Origin: Yoonia vestfoldensis SKA53
GTDB taxonomy: Bacteria > Pseudomonadota > Alphaproteobacteria > Rhodobacterales > Rhodobacteraceae
Assembly: GCF_000152785.1 (NCBI RefSeq)
Contig: NZ_CH672414.1
Span: forward strand, 463,615 to 527,614
Length of the DNA: 64,000 nucleotides
Direction: 5' to 3'
Shown here in pieces: positions 9,125-16,540 of the stretch. How positions within the stretch are numbered: the first letter of the stretch is position 1; every line of letters starts with the position of its first letter. The notes under the pieces are model-generated. The model saw nothing but the letters and a program-made list of their open reading frames with translations, was not told the DNA's origin and did not search any database. The position numbers and the translations under genes were made by a program.

Positions 9125-10287
9125 GCGGTGATCTCTGGCAGCTCATGCGATGCGCGCGGTGATAGCACTTCGGCCCCATCCTTGCGCAGCACGATGTTTT
9201 CTTCATGCACCATGATCCGTCCGTCACCCGTCACACAGCCCGGTTCCAGCGTCAGCACCATGCCTTCGCGCAGGGGTGTTTCGTCCAGTGGTGTAAAGGA
9301 CGGCCATTCCGTCAATGTGATGCCAAGCCCGTGGCCCAGCCTGCCGCCGGATGGTGTGGCACCGTATTTTTGCAGGTTTGCGCAAAGGGCCGCATGCACA
9401 TCACAGGCGCGCCATCCGGGGCGCAAAAGGGCCAGCGTGTCCTCGGTTGCCTGCCAAAGTGCGGCATGGGCGCGCCGTGCGGTGTCTGACGCGCGGCCAA
9501 TCGCGAAATTGCGATCAAAATCGCAGAAATAGCCATTTTTGACAGCACCTGTGTCCAGCATCAGAATATCGCCGCGCCGCAAAGGCTGCGGGCCAGCGGG
9601 CGAGATCACATCGCCGTACCCATCTGGCCCCGCACCGCCCGCAACATAGCTGACCCAATCCGCCCCTTCGGTCAAAAGCGCGATCTGGAAGTCACGGAAA
9701 ACGCAGGACAGGGGCTGACCTTCGGCTGCAAACTCTGGCACGCGGGCAAAGGCGCGCCCCGCAATGGCACAGCTTTCGCGGATCTTGTTGATCTCGGCCT
9801 CTGATTTCACCTCGCGGATGCGCTGGATGCAGGCCGTGGCATCCACGATCTGGCGCGGTGCAAGCTGTGCGCGCAGCAGGTCATAATCTGCAAGCGGCAT
9901 GCGCAAATGTGTCTCTAAACCCATCGGCACGCCAATCTGTCCCTGTGCCGGGACCAGATCGGCCAAGGCACCCGTCAACAGGCTGATCCCGTCATCGCGC
10001 GGGTCGGGCGCGTCCCAAGTGCGGATGTCATGCAGCCATGTCTGGCCCATCAGTGCCGCCCCGATCGACGGGATCACCGCCACCGGATCATCCGCCACCG
10101 GCACGATCACAAACCAGGGCCGCGCGGGGCTGGCCCAGAACCGGGTCAGAAAACCAGTGACATAAAACACATCCGCAGGTGTCGTCAGCAAGAGCGCATC
10201 CAGCCCCTGCGCGGCCATGCCCATCTGCAGCTTTGCCACACGATCACGGTATTCCTGCGCCGCAAAGATCATCATGGGTTCAGCCAT
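9121..10287 (-). CDS. M24 family metallohydrolase (Xaa-Pro peptidase / ectoine hydrolase fold)
   Basis: 388 residues: a creatinase-type N-terminal domain (about 1-150) and a pita-bread catalytic domain (about 160-385). All five metal ligands appear intact: D245 in MLDTGA, D256 in FCDFDRNF, H319 in LGHGLGI, E348 in TLEPG, and a glutamate in VHEEN. It should therefore be a two-metal hydrolase, not a metal-free creatinase. Known relatives cleave Xaa-Pro bonds or open ectoine to N-acetyl-diaminobutyrate. The N-terminal half lacks the WSFYVHQ-like stretch I associate with true ectoine hydrolase (DoeA/EutD), so I do not assign that. It overlaps both neighbours by a few bases. Confidence 0.85.
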   Translation of the reverse strand: MAEPMMIFAAQEYRDRVAKLQMGMAAQGLDALLLTTPADVFYVTGFLTRFWASPARPWFVIVPVADDPVAVIPSIGAALMGQTWLHDIRTWDAPDPRDDGISLLTGALADLVPAQGQIGVPMGLETHLRMPLADYDLLRAQLAPRQIVDATACIQRIREVKSEAEINKIRESCAIAGRAFARVPEFAAEGQPLSCVFRDFQIALLTEGADWVSYVAGGAGPDGYGDVISPAGPQPLRRGDILMLDTGAVKNGYFCDFDRNFAIGRASDTARRAHAALWQATEDTLALLRPGWRACDVHAALCANLQKYGATPSGGRLGHGLGITLTEWPSFTPLDETPLREGMVLTLEPGCVTGDGRIMVHEENIVLRKDGAEVLSPRASHELPEITA

Positions 10288-11323
10288 CCTCTGGCCCTTC
10301 GCTCAGGATGGCCATCACACGCGCCTCGCGCGGTAAATCCAGCCCCGCAAGCAGGGCCGCAACGCCCGCAGCACCCGATGGGGTGGTCGGCAGCTGATAT
10401 TCCGCCAACAAATCAACCGCGCGCTGCGCCGTATTTTCCGAAATTGTAACAAAGTCATCGGCATCGCGCGCCAGACCATGCAGCGCAATCATCGACGCTG
10501 TCTTGCAATCCAGTCGCCCCATGCCGGACACAGGGCCGGTGGTATCCACCAGCCGGCCTGCGCGGATGCTTTCGATCAGGGCGGGGGCGGCGTCGGGTTC
10601 GACCACGATGATCTGTGGGCTGTCGCCCCAGACATGGCGGGCATGGGCCGCGACCGCCGCCGCCAGCCCCCCGACACCGGCTTGCAGCAGGATATGGGTC
10701 GGGGGCTGGTCGATCTGGGCTGCGGCCTCGGCGGCGAGTTGCAGATACCCTTCCATCACCCGCAGGGGCAATGCGGTATAGCCCGGCCATGAACTGTCCG
10801 ACAGCAAGGTCCACCCATTGGCGTCAGCGGCCCGTGTGGCGGCCTGCATGCTGGCCTCATAATCCGCACCGTCGCGGACCACCGTGGCGCCCTTGGCCTG
10901 CAGGCGGGCGGCAAAGGTTTCTGGCACGGCCTGCGACAGATAGATCACCGCGGCTGCGCCAAACAGCTGCGCGCCTGCGGCCACCGACAGCCCGTGATTG
11001 CCCGCGCTGGCCGTCACATAGACCTGGCCTTGCAAGGCATGGCGCAGGTCGGGGGCGTTTGTCGCTGCTGCAGCGCGCGCGATGGCATAGGCCGCGCCAA
11101 GTGCCTTGAAACTGCCCAACCCCATGCGCCCGCGTTCATCCTTGAGCCAAAGCTGGCCAATCCCAAGGTGGGCGGCTAATGCGGGCTCTTGGCGCAGGGG
11201 CGTCGGGGCATGTGCAGGACAGCGCGCCAACAGCTGGCCAACGTCGCGCGCATCAGCCAGCGGAAACAGCGTTTCGCCAGGCAATCCTGACCCGCGCCAA
11301 GGATTTTTCAGATTTTGACCCAT
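10280..11323 (-). CDS. PLP-dependent diaminopropionate ammonia-lyase-like enzyme
   Basis: 347 residues, fold II (tryptophan synthase beta) PLP enzyme. The Schiff-base lysine is K73 in GLGSFKALGA. ASAGNHG, LSDSSWPGY and ILLQAGVGGLAAAVAA follow in the order seen in diaminopropionate ammonia-lyase (DpaL/YgeX). The family removes two ammonia from 2,3-diaminopropionate or one from serine/threonine-like substrates. In the usual TDGNHG loop the Asp is replaced (SAGNHG), so substrate or stereochemistry may differ. Start: ATG 11323 is chosen over ATG 11359, which has no ribosome site and adds residues foreign to the family. It is the first gene of the operon and overlaps the M24 gene by eight bases. 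Confidence 0.82.
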   Translation of the reverse strand: MGQNLKNPWRGSGLPGETLFPLADARDVGQLLARCPAHAPTPLRQEPALAAHLGIGQLWLKDERGRMGLGSFKALGAAYAIARAAAATNAPDLRHALQGQVYVTASAGNHGLSVAAGAQLFGAAAVIYLSQAVPETFAARLQAKGATVVRDGADYEASMQAATRAADANGWTLLSDSSWPGYTALPLRVMEGYLQLAAEAAAQIDQPPTHILLQAGVGGLAAAVAAHARHVWGDSPQIIVVEPDAAPALIESIRAGRLVDTTGPVSGMGRLDCKTASMIALHGLARDADDFVTISENTAQRAVDLLAEYQLPTTPSGAAGVAALLAGLDLPREARVMAILSEGPEDG

Positions 11324-11382
11324 AAACACCCCGTTCCTGACAGGGCCAGAATAATGCATTGCGCGATTGGCTTGACGGAAAT

Positions 11383-11475
11383 ATCGGCCCTGATTGGCGC
11401 TGATTTAGGATGGATCGGCCCTGTTTGGGCCGATTTTCGGACGAAGGGCCAGAATATGCTTCTCTTTTGGCCGAT
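11383..11475. promoter_or_regulatory. Divergent promoter region with repeated ATCGGCC half-sites
   Basis: Between the divergent DpaL-like and AsnC genes. A perfect eight-base inverted repeat, ATCGGCCC-TGTTT-GGGCCGAT, occupies 11414-11434. The same half-site occurs at 11383-11390 (ATCGGCCC, 31 bases upstream on the same helix face) and, inverted, as GGCCGAT at 11469-11475. Several phased half-sites are what Lrp/AsnC octamers bind, so this is probably the operator of the adjacent regulator. Confidence 0.6.
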
Positions 11476-11495
11476 GTTACGCAATCCCTGTCGGC

Positions 11496-11957
11496 ATGGA
11501 TATATTCGACGCCCGTCTTCTCAACGCGCTGCAATCGCGCGCGCGCGCCACCGCCGAAGAGCTGTCCGCCCTGGTCGGGCTGTCGCCGGATGCTTGTCGC
11601 AAACGGGTGGCGCGGCTGCGAGCCTCTGGCCTGATCGAGGCCGAGATTGCGATCCTTGATCCGGCCCGTGCCGGGCGCGGCTTGATGCTGATTGTCGAAG
11701 TCACGCTTCAGAATGAACGCAAGCGCGATCTTGACCGGTTCAAATCCGCCATGCAGGCCGCGCCTGAAGTGATGCAATGTTATTACGTCACCGGAAACGC
11801 AGATTTCATCTTGATGATTTCCGCGCGCGATATGGCCGAATACGAGGCGTTTACCCGCCGCCATTTCTTTGCCGAAGACAATGTCCTGCGTTTTCGCACC
11901 AGCGCCGTGATGGACCGGGTCAAGACCGGCTTTGCTATCCCGGTTGAGGGCGATTGA
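11496..11957 (+). CDS. Lrp/AsnC family transcriptional regulator
   Basis: 153 residues. N-terminal winged helix-turn-helix (about 1-50: DIFDARLLNALQSRARATAEELSALVGLS then CRKRVARLRASGLI) and a C-terminal RAM ligand-binding domain (about 65-145; the GNADFILMISARDM strand-turn is typical). Lrp-type proteins bind amino acids and control amino-acid metabolism. It is transcribed away from the EutA-like/M24/DpaL-like operon with phased half-sites between them, so it most likely senses that pathway's substrate or product. No strong Shine-Dalgarno precedes ATG 11496. Confidence 0.88.
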   Translation: MDIFDARLLNALQSRARATAEELSALVGLSPDACRKRVARLRASGLIEAEIAILDPARAGRGLMLIVEVTLQNERKRDLDRFKSAMQAAPEVMQCYYVTGNADFILMISARDMAEYEAFTRRHFFAEDNVLRFRTSAVMDRVKTGFAIPVEGD

Positions 11958-12038
11958 TCGCGGTTTGATTGCCATGACGCGACTGCATCGGGCTGCTGCT
12001 ATGCAGCGCCGATACCGGCCCTGTGCGGCGTCAGGCCG

Positions 12039-13220
12039 TCAATTGTTGTTCAGCATGAATTGCGACAGGACCGGGCTGCAGGCGGCACCCAATGCGCGCG
12101 CATCGCTGCCGATACTGCCGCTTTCGATCACTGGCAGGATCAACCCGCGCGTGTCCTCTGTCTCGATGGCGCGACGGACCTTTTTGACCAGTTCTTCGCG
12201 GATAACGGGTGGAAAGGCCCCGTCGATGATGATCGCCTCGAAATCGATGACCGCGCAGGTGGACAGGCTTGCTTTTGCAAGCTCGATCGCGGTCTGGTCC
12301 AGCCACGGCGTCACATGATCGGCAAGATCGGTCCAGCTTTGCGGATTGTTCCAAAGCGTGATCGGGTTATGCCCGGCCTGCCGCAAACGCGCCTCCAGCG
12401 TATGGATCGACGCCGTGTCAACCAATTGGCGGCTTTCGCCACTTGGCCCGACGCTGCGCAGTGATCCCAGCGCGCCTGCATTGCCCAGCCGCCCCTCATA
12501 GACCGCATTGTTCAGTACGATGCCGCCGCCGACAAAGGCGCCCACGAAGAAATAGGCATAATCGCGAAACTGCTTGCCGCGCCCATAAAGGTGTTCGGCC
12601 TGACAGCCCGCCGTCGCATCATTGATGACAAAGACAGGTAGATCGGTGAAACGCGCCATTTCTGCTGTGAAATCGATGTTCTTCCAGGATTGGAACTCTG
12701 CCGCATTCGGCCCTGTCAGGTCGTGCCAGTTCCACAGGTCGAAGGGTGCCGCGATGCCGATGCCACATATTCTGGCCAATTCGCTGTGGCTAAGATCGCT
12801 GGCCGCAGCGGCGAGCCCTGCCTGGACAAAGCCGAACACTTCGCGTGGAAGGGGATGGGTATAGGTCACCTGACGGTGCAACCGGATGCCGCCGGTGAAA
12901 TCTGTCAGCAGAAAATTTGCAGACCGCCGACCGATCTTGATCCCGATCGAATAGACGCCGTTCTTGTCAAGCATCATGGGAACGGACGGTTTGCCAACTT
13001 TGCCCCGTAAAGGATCGCCACGCGTCAACAACCCGTCCGATTCCAGCTTGCGCAGGATCGCCGAAATTGTGGGTGGGGACAGGTGCGACAGGCGTGCAAG
13101 GTCCGGTGCGGGCAATGACCCGTGCCGCTGCAGCAACGACAATAGCAGCCGCTCGTTATGGTCGCGGACACCTTTCTGGCTCAGCCCCATGCTGAGCGAT
13201 CTGACCAATCCGTCATCCAT
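12039..13220 (-). CDS. ROK family transcriptional regulator
   Basis: 393 residues from ATG 13220 (AAAGG eight bases upstream; the longer frame to 13268 lacks a site). N-terminal winged helix (about 15-75, LSPPTISAILRKLESDGLL), then a ROK sugar-kinase-like domain (CGIGIAAPFDLW, VFVINDATAGCQAEHLYG, FVGAFVGGGIVLNNAVYEG). The canonical zinc motif CxCGxxGC of true ROK kinases is absent, as expected for a regulator that only senses sugar. It is divergent from the frc-type ABC operon and probably represses it when no substrate is present. Confidence 0.88.
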   Translation of the reverse strand: MDDGLVRSLSMGLSQKGVRDHNERLLLSLLQRHGSLPAPDLARLSHLSPPTISAILRKLESDGLLTRGDPLRGKVGKPSVPMMLDKNGVYSIGIKIGRRSANFLLTDFTGGIRLHRQVTYTHPLPREVFGFVQAGLAAAASDLSHSELARICGIGIAAPFDLWNWHDLTGPNAAEFQSWKNIDFTAEMARFTDLPVFVINDATAGCQAEHLYGRGKQFRDYAYFFVGAFVGGGIVLNNAVYEGRLGNAGALGSLRSVGPSGESRQLVDTASIHTLEARLRQAGHNPITLWNNPQSWTDLADHVTPWLDQTAIELAKASLSTCAVIDFEAIIIDGAFPPVIREELVKKVRRAIETEDTRGLILPVIESGSIGSDARALGAACSPVLSQFMLNNN

Positions 13221-13270
13221 CTGACATACCTTTACCTGCCATTTGGGGCATTTGTAGCGCCCTTTCATAA

Positions 13271-13321
13271 ATTAATAAAGTTAATTAATAAATTGACAAC
13301 CTGACACGAATCGCCTCTTTT
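13271..13321 (+). promoter_or_regulatory. frc operon promoter and probable ROK operator
   Basis: An A+T-rich island stands out in GC-rich DNA. ATTAAT-(7)-ATTAAT (13271-13289) forms a dyad, and TTAATAAA is repeated directly at 13272 and 13285. It abuts a perfect -35 (TTGACA, 13293-13298) with a weak -10 TCTTTT at 13316-13321 (17-base spacing). ROK regulators bind A+T-rich dyads at such positions. The assignment is from position and pattern only. Confidence 0.55.
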
Positions 13322-13391
13322 GCGGTCATTCGCCGATGGTTCGGTCTGCGCCGCAGGCAGGCAAACGGCCCTAAATTTCTGGGAGGAAATC

Positions 13392-14411
13392 ATGAAAAAA
13401 CTGCTTATCTCGACGGCACTTGTGGCCATCACCAGTGTCGCTGCCACATCGGTCCAGGCGCAGGGCGTCTCGGCCTGTTTGATCACCAAGACCGATACCA
13501 ACCCGTTCTTTGTCAAGATGCGCGAAGGTGCCGAAGCCGCTGCCGCCCAAGCCGGCATCACGCTGCGGTCCTATGCCGGCCGCGTTGATGGTGACCATGA
13601 AACGCAGGTTGCCGCCATTGAAACCTGCATCGCTGATGGCGCATCCGGTATCCTGATCACCGCGTCGGACACATCGTCCATCGTCGGTGCCGTCACGCAG
13701 GCCCGCGATGCCGGTCTGCTGGTGATCGCGCTTGATACACCGCTGGAACCGATCGACGCTGCAAACGCCACCTTTGCCACCGACAACTTTCTGGCGGGTG
13801 AACTGATCGGCCAATGGGCTGCTGCCTCGCTGGGTGACGCGGCTGGCGATGCACGCATTGCGATGCTGGATCTGGCCGTCAGCCAGCCATCGGTGGACGT
13901 GCTGCGCAACCAGGGCTTTTTGCAAGGCTTCGGCATTGATCTGGGCGACGCGAACCGGATCGGTGATGAAACCGATGCGCGTATCGTCGGCAATGACGTG
14001 ACCGCAGGCAACGAAGAAGGCGGTCGCCGCGCGATGGAAAACCTGCTGGCCATCGATCCGATGATCAACGTGGTCTATACGATCAACGAACCCGCCGCCG
14101 CCGGTGCCTATGAAGCTCTGCGCTCGATCGGCCGTGAAAACGATGTGCTGATCGTGTCGGTCGATGGTGGCTGTCCCGGTGTGCAGAACGTCGCCGACGG
14201 CGTGATCGGTGCCACATCGCAGCAATATCCGCTGCGGATGGCCGCCCTTGGGATCGAGGCGATTGCCGCCTTTGCCGCCGATGGCACGATGCCTGAAAAC
14301 ACCCCCGGCAAGGATTTCTTTGACACTGGCGTCGCCCTTGTCACCGATATCCCCGCCGATGGTGTTGACAGCATCAACGTCGCCGAAGGTCAGAACCTGT
14401 GCTGGGGCTAA
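13392..14411 (+). CDS. frcB: FrcB-like sugar ABC transporter substrate-binding protein
   Basis: 339 residues. A signal peptide covers about 1-22 ([20 protein letters not shown], cleaved near VQAQ), then a type I periplasmic-binding fold. [30 protein letters not shown] and [19 protein letters not shown] are typical of the fructose-binding FrcB group of Rhizobiales and Rhodobacterales. It should deliver a hexose (fructose, perhaps also mannose or ribose) to the FrcC/FrcA complex. A strong ribosome site (GGGAGGAAATC) fixes the start at 13392. A hairpin after the gene probably raises its dose above the membrane parts. Confidence 0.88.
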   Translation: MKKLLISTALVAITSVAATSVQAQGVSACLITKTDTNPFFVKMREGAEAAAAQAGITLRSYAGRVDGDHETQVAAIETCIADGASGILITASDTSSIVGAVTQARDAGLLVIALDTPLEPIDAANATFATDNFLAGELIGQWAAASLGDAAGDARIAMLDLAVSQPSVDVLRNQGFLQGFGIDLGDANRIGDETDARIVGNDVTAGNEEGGRRAMENLLAIDPMINVVYTINEPAAAGAYEALRSIGRENDVLIVSVDGGCPGVQNVADGVIGATSQQYPLRMAALGIEAIAAFAADGTMPENTPGKDFFDTGVALVTDIPADGVDSINVAEGQNLCWG

Positions 14412-14435
14412 GCCTTTAAGACACCCGATGATAAT

Positions 14436-14460
14436 GGGGCGGAGAAATTCCGCCCCTTTT
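14436..14460 (+). terminator. Intra-operon terminator/attenuator between frcB and frcC
   Basis: GGGGCGGA (14436-14443) pairs with TCCGCCCC (14449-14456) around a GAAAT loop and is followed by TTTTT. It has the form of an intrinsic terminator and lies 25 bases after the frcB stop. Partial read-through or 3'-end protection would make the binding protein more abundant than the permease, a common arrangement in sugar ABC operons. Confidence 0.75.
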
Positions 14461-14510
14461 TCCACCCCCGCGCTAGACTGCGGGGACCAAGACCGCAGGG
14501 GAGGCGCGCC

Positions 14511-15599
14511 ATGTCCAGTCAGAAAGATGATTTCGAAGCCGTGGTGAAAACCGGCGCTCCTGGGACTGTCGCAGCCTTTGCACCCGCGCGCAAAGGCGGG
14601 CTGGCACAGATCCAGCACATGCTGCACCTGCAACCCGCGCTGGTGCCGCTGTTCGTGCTGGCGATGTCGATCCTGACCTTTGGGCTGCTTTTGGGCACCA
14701 AATTCTTTTCGCCTTTTGCGCTGACGCTGATCTTGCAGCAGGTGCAGATTGTGGGCATCGTCGCTGCCGCACAAAGCCTTGTGATCCTGACCGCAGGCAT
14801 CGACCTGAGCGTTGGGGCCATCGCCGTTCTGTCCAGCGTCATCATGGGGCAATTCACCTTCCGCTACGGTTTGCCGGTCGAGGTGGCCGTTTTGTGCGGG
14901 CTGGCCTTTGGCACCGCTATCGGCACGCTGAATGGCTGGCTGGTCGCGGTGATGAAGCTGCCGCCCTTTATCGTGACATTGGGCATGTGGCAGATCGTGC
15001 TGGCCGCCAATTTCCTGTATTCGCGCAACGAAACCATCCGTGCGCAAGATATCGAAAGCCAGGCGTCGCTGCTGCAGTTTCTTGGCACGACCTTCAAGGT
15101 CGGCGCAAACGATGCGGGGCAGGGCGGTGCCACCTTTACCTATGGCGTGATCGCCATGGTGCTGATTTTCGTCATCCTTGCCTATATGCTGCGGCACACC
15201 GCCTGGGGGCGGCATATCTATGCCGTGGGCGATGACCCTGACGCGGCACAGCTGTCAGGCGTGAATGTGCGCGCGACGATTATTTCGGTCTATGCGCTGA
15301 CCGGCTTTGTCTGCGCCATCGCGGGCTGGGCCTTGATCGGGCGGATCGGCAGCGTCAGCCCGACATCAGGGCAATTGCTGAATATCGAAAGCATCACCGC
15401 GGTGGTGATCGGCGGCATCAGCCTGTTTGGCGGGCGCGGGTCGATCCTTGGCACGTTCTTTGGCGCGCTGATCGTGGGGGTGTTCACGCTGGGCCTGCGG
15501 CTGGCGGGCGCGGATGCGCAATGGACCTTCCTGCTGATCGGGGTGCTGATCATTGCGGCGGTCGCTGTGGACCAATGGATCAGAAAGGTATCAGGCTGA
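14511..15599 (+). CDS. frcC: FrcC-like sugar ABC transporter permease
   Basis: 362 residues, BPD_transp_2 (RbsC/AraH) family with about nine to ten membrane helices. Conserved stretches include SLVILTAGIDLSVGAIAVLS near residue 87 and AVVIGGISLFGGRGSILGT near residue 300. It forms the inner-membrane channel for the sugar delivered by FrcB. The N-terminus carries a roughly 35-residue cytoplasmic extension before the first helix. Its stop (TGA 15597-15599) shares one base with the ATG of the ATPase gene, indicating coupled translation. Confidence 0.9.
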   Translation: MSSQKDDFEAVVKTGAPGTVAAFAPARKGGLAQIQHMLHLQPALVPLFVLAMSILTFGLLLGTKFFSPFALTLILQQVQIVGIVAAAQSLVILTAGIDLSVGAIAVLSSVIMGQFTFRYGLPVEVAVLCGLAFGTAIGTLNGWLVAVMKLPPFIVTLGMWQIVLAANFLYSRNETIRAQDIESQASLLQFLGTTFKVGANDAGQGGATFTYGVIAMVLIFVILAYMLRHTAWGRHIYAVGDDPDAAQLSGVNVRATIISVYALTGFVCAIAGWALIGRIGSVSPTSGQLLNIESITAVVIGGISLFGGRGSILGTFFGALIVGVFTLGLRLAGADAQWTFLLIGVLIIAAVAVDQWIRKVSG

Positions 15600-16366
15600 T
15601 GGAACCGATTCTTCAAGGGCGCGGGTTGGTCAAACGATACGGCCGTGTGACCGCGCTGGACCATTGCGATTTCGATCTTTACCCGGGCGAGATTCTGGCC
15701 GTGATCGGCGACAATGGCGCCGGCAAGTCATCGTTGATCAAGGCAATGTCTGGCGCCATCATCCCCGATGAAGGTGATGTCATGTTGGAAGGCCGCAAGG
15801 TCAGGTTCACCTCGCCCAACGATGCGCGCCGCGAAGGGATCGAGACGGTCTATCAGACGCTGGCGATGTCACCTGCCTTGTCGATCGCAGACAACATGTT
15901 CATGGGGCGCGAATTGCGCAAACCGGGGATCATGGGCAAGGTGTTCCGCCAGCTTGACCGGCCGCGGATGGAAAGGCTCGCCCGCGAAAAGCTGACCGAA
16001 CTGGGGTTGATGACGATCCAGAATATCAATCAGGCGGTGGAAACGCTGTCGGGTGGCCAGCGTCAGGGCGTCGCCGTGGCGCGTGCTGCGGCCTTTGGGT
16101 CCAAGGTCATTATCCTGGACGAACCCACCGCCGCACTGGGCGTCAAGGAATCGCGCAAAGTGCTGGAACTGATCCTTGACGTGCGCGCGCGGGGGATCCC
16201 GATCATTCTGATCAGCCACAACATGCCGCATGTCTTCGAGGTGGCGGACCGCATCCATATCCACCGTCTGGGCAAGCGGCTGTGCGTGATCAATCCGGGT
16301 GATTACACGATGTCGGATGCCGTGGCCTTCATGACCGGTGCGCGCGAGCCTGAAACGGCCGCCTGA
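15599..16366 (+). CDS. frcA: FrcA-like sugar ABC transporter ATPase
   Basis: 255 residues, a single nucleotide-binding domain. Walker A GDNGAGKSS (near residue 37), signature LSGGQRQG, Walker B VIILDEPTAALG and the switch histidine in ISHN are all intact. Unlike RbsA/XylG it has one ATPase domain rather than two, as in FrcA, so it should act as a homodimer under FrcC. The ATG at 15599 overlaps the FrcC stop; a longer upstream frame only shadows frcC. It is the last gene of the operon; no FrcK-type kinase follows. Confidence 0.9.
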   Translation: MEPILQGRGLVKRYGRVTALDHCDFDLYPGEILAVIGDNGAGKSSLIKAMSGAIIPDEGDVMLEGRKVRFTSPNDARREGIETVYQTLAMSPALSIADNMFMGRELRKPGIMGKVFRQLDRPRMERLAREKLTELGLMTIQNINQAVETLSGGQRQGVAVARAAAFGSKVIILDEPTAALGVKESRKVLELILDVRARGIPIILISHNMPHVFEVADRIHIHRLGKRLCVINPGDYTMSDAVAFMTGAREPETAA

Positions 16367-16451
16367 CGCGCGCCGGCGCATCACCGCATGGCACAAGATC
16401 ATCATCCAAGGCGGATATGGCGGGCTTAACGCGACGTCGTTGACAACCGGG

Positions 16452-16469
16452 GCGCGTGGCACCACGCGC
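16452..16469. promoter_or_regulatory. Perfect inverted repeat upstream of the Kef-type antiporter
   Basis: GCGCGTGG-CA-CCACGCGC, eight-base arms with a two-base centre, lies 86 bases after frcA and 71 bases before the antiporter ATG. No T-run follows, so an operator is as likely as a terminator stem. A TTGACA (16440-16445) lies just upstream. Confidence 0.4.
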
Positions 16470-16540
16470 AGATCCGCAATTGAGCCAACCCGTCAAAGCC
16501 GGTACATGTTTTTATGCGCCAATGATGTGAGAGCGGCTCA

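Noticed and set aside
8402..11957. Calling the cluster a complete ectoine degradation (eut/doe) operon
   Set aside because: EutA resemblance is fair, but the lyase resembles DpaL, no EutC, DoeB or transporter is present, and the M24 protein lacks DoeA-like N-terminal features.
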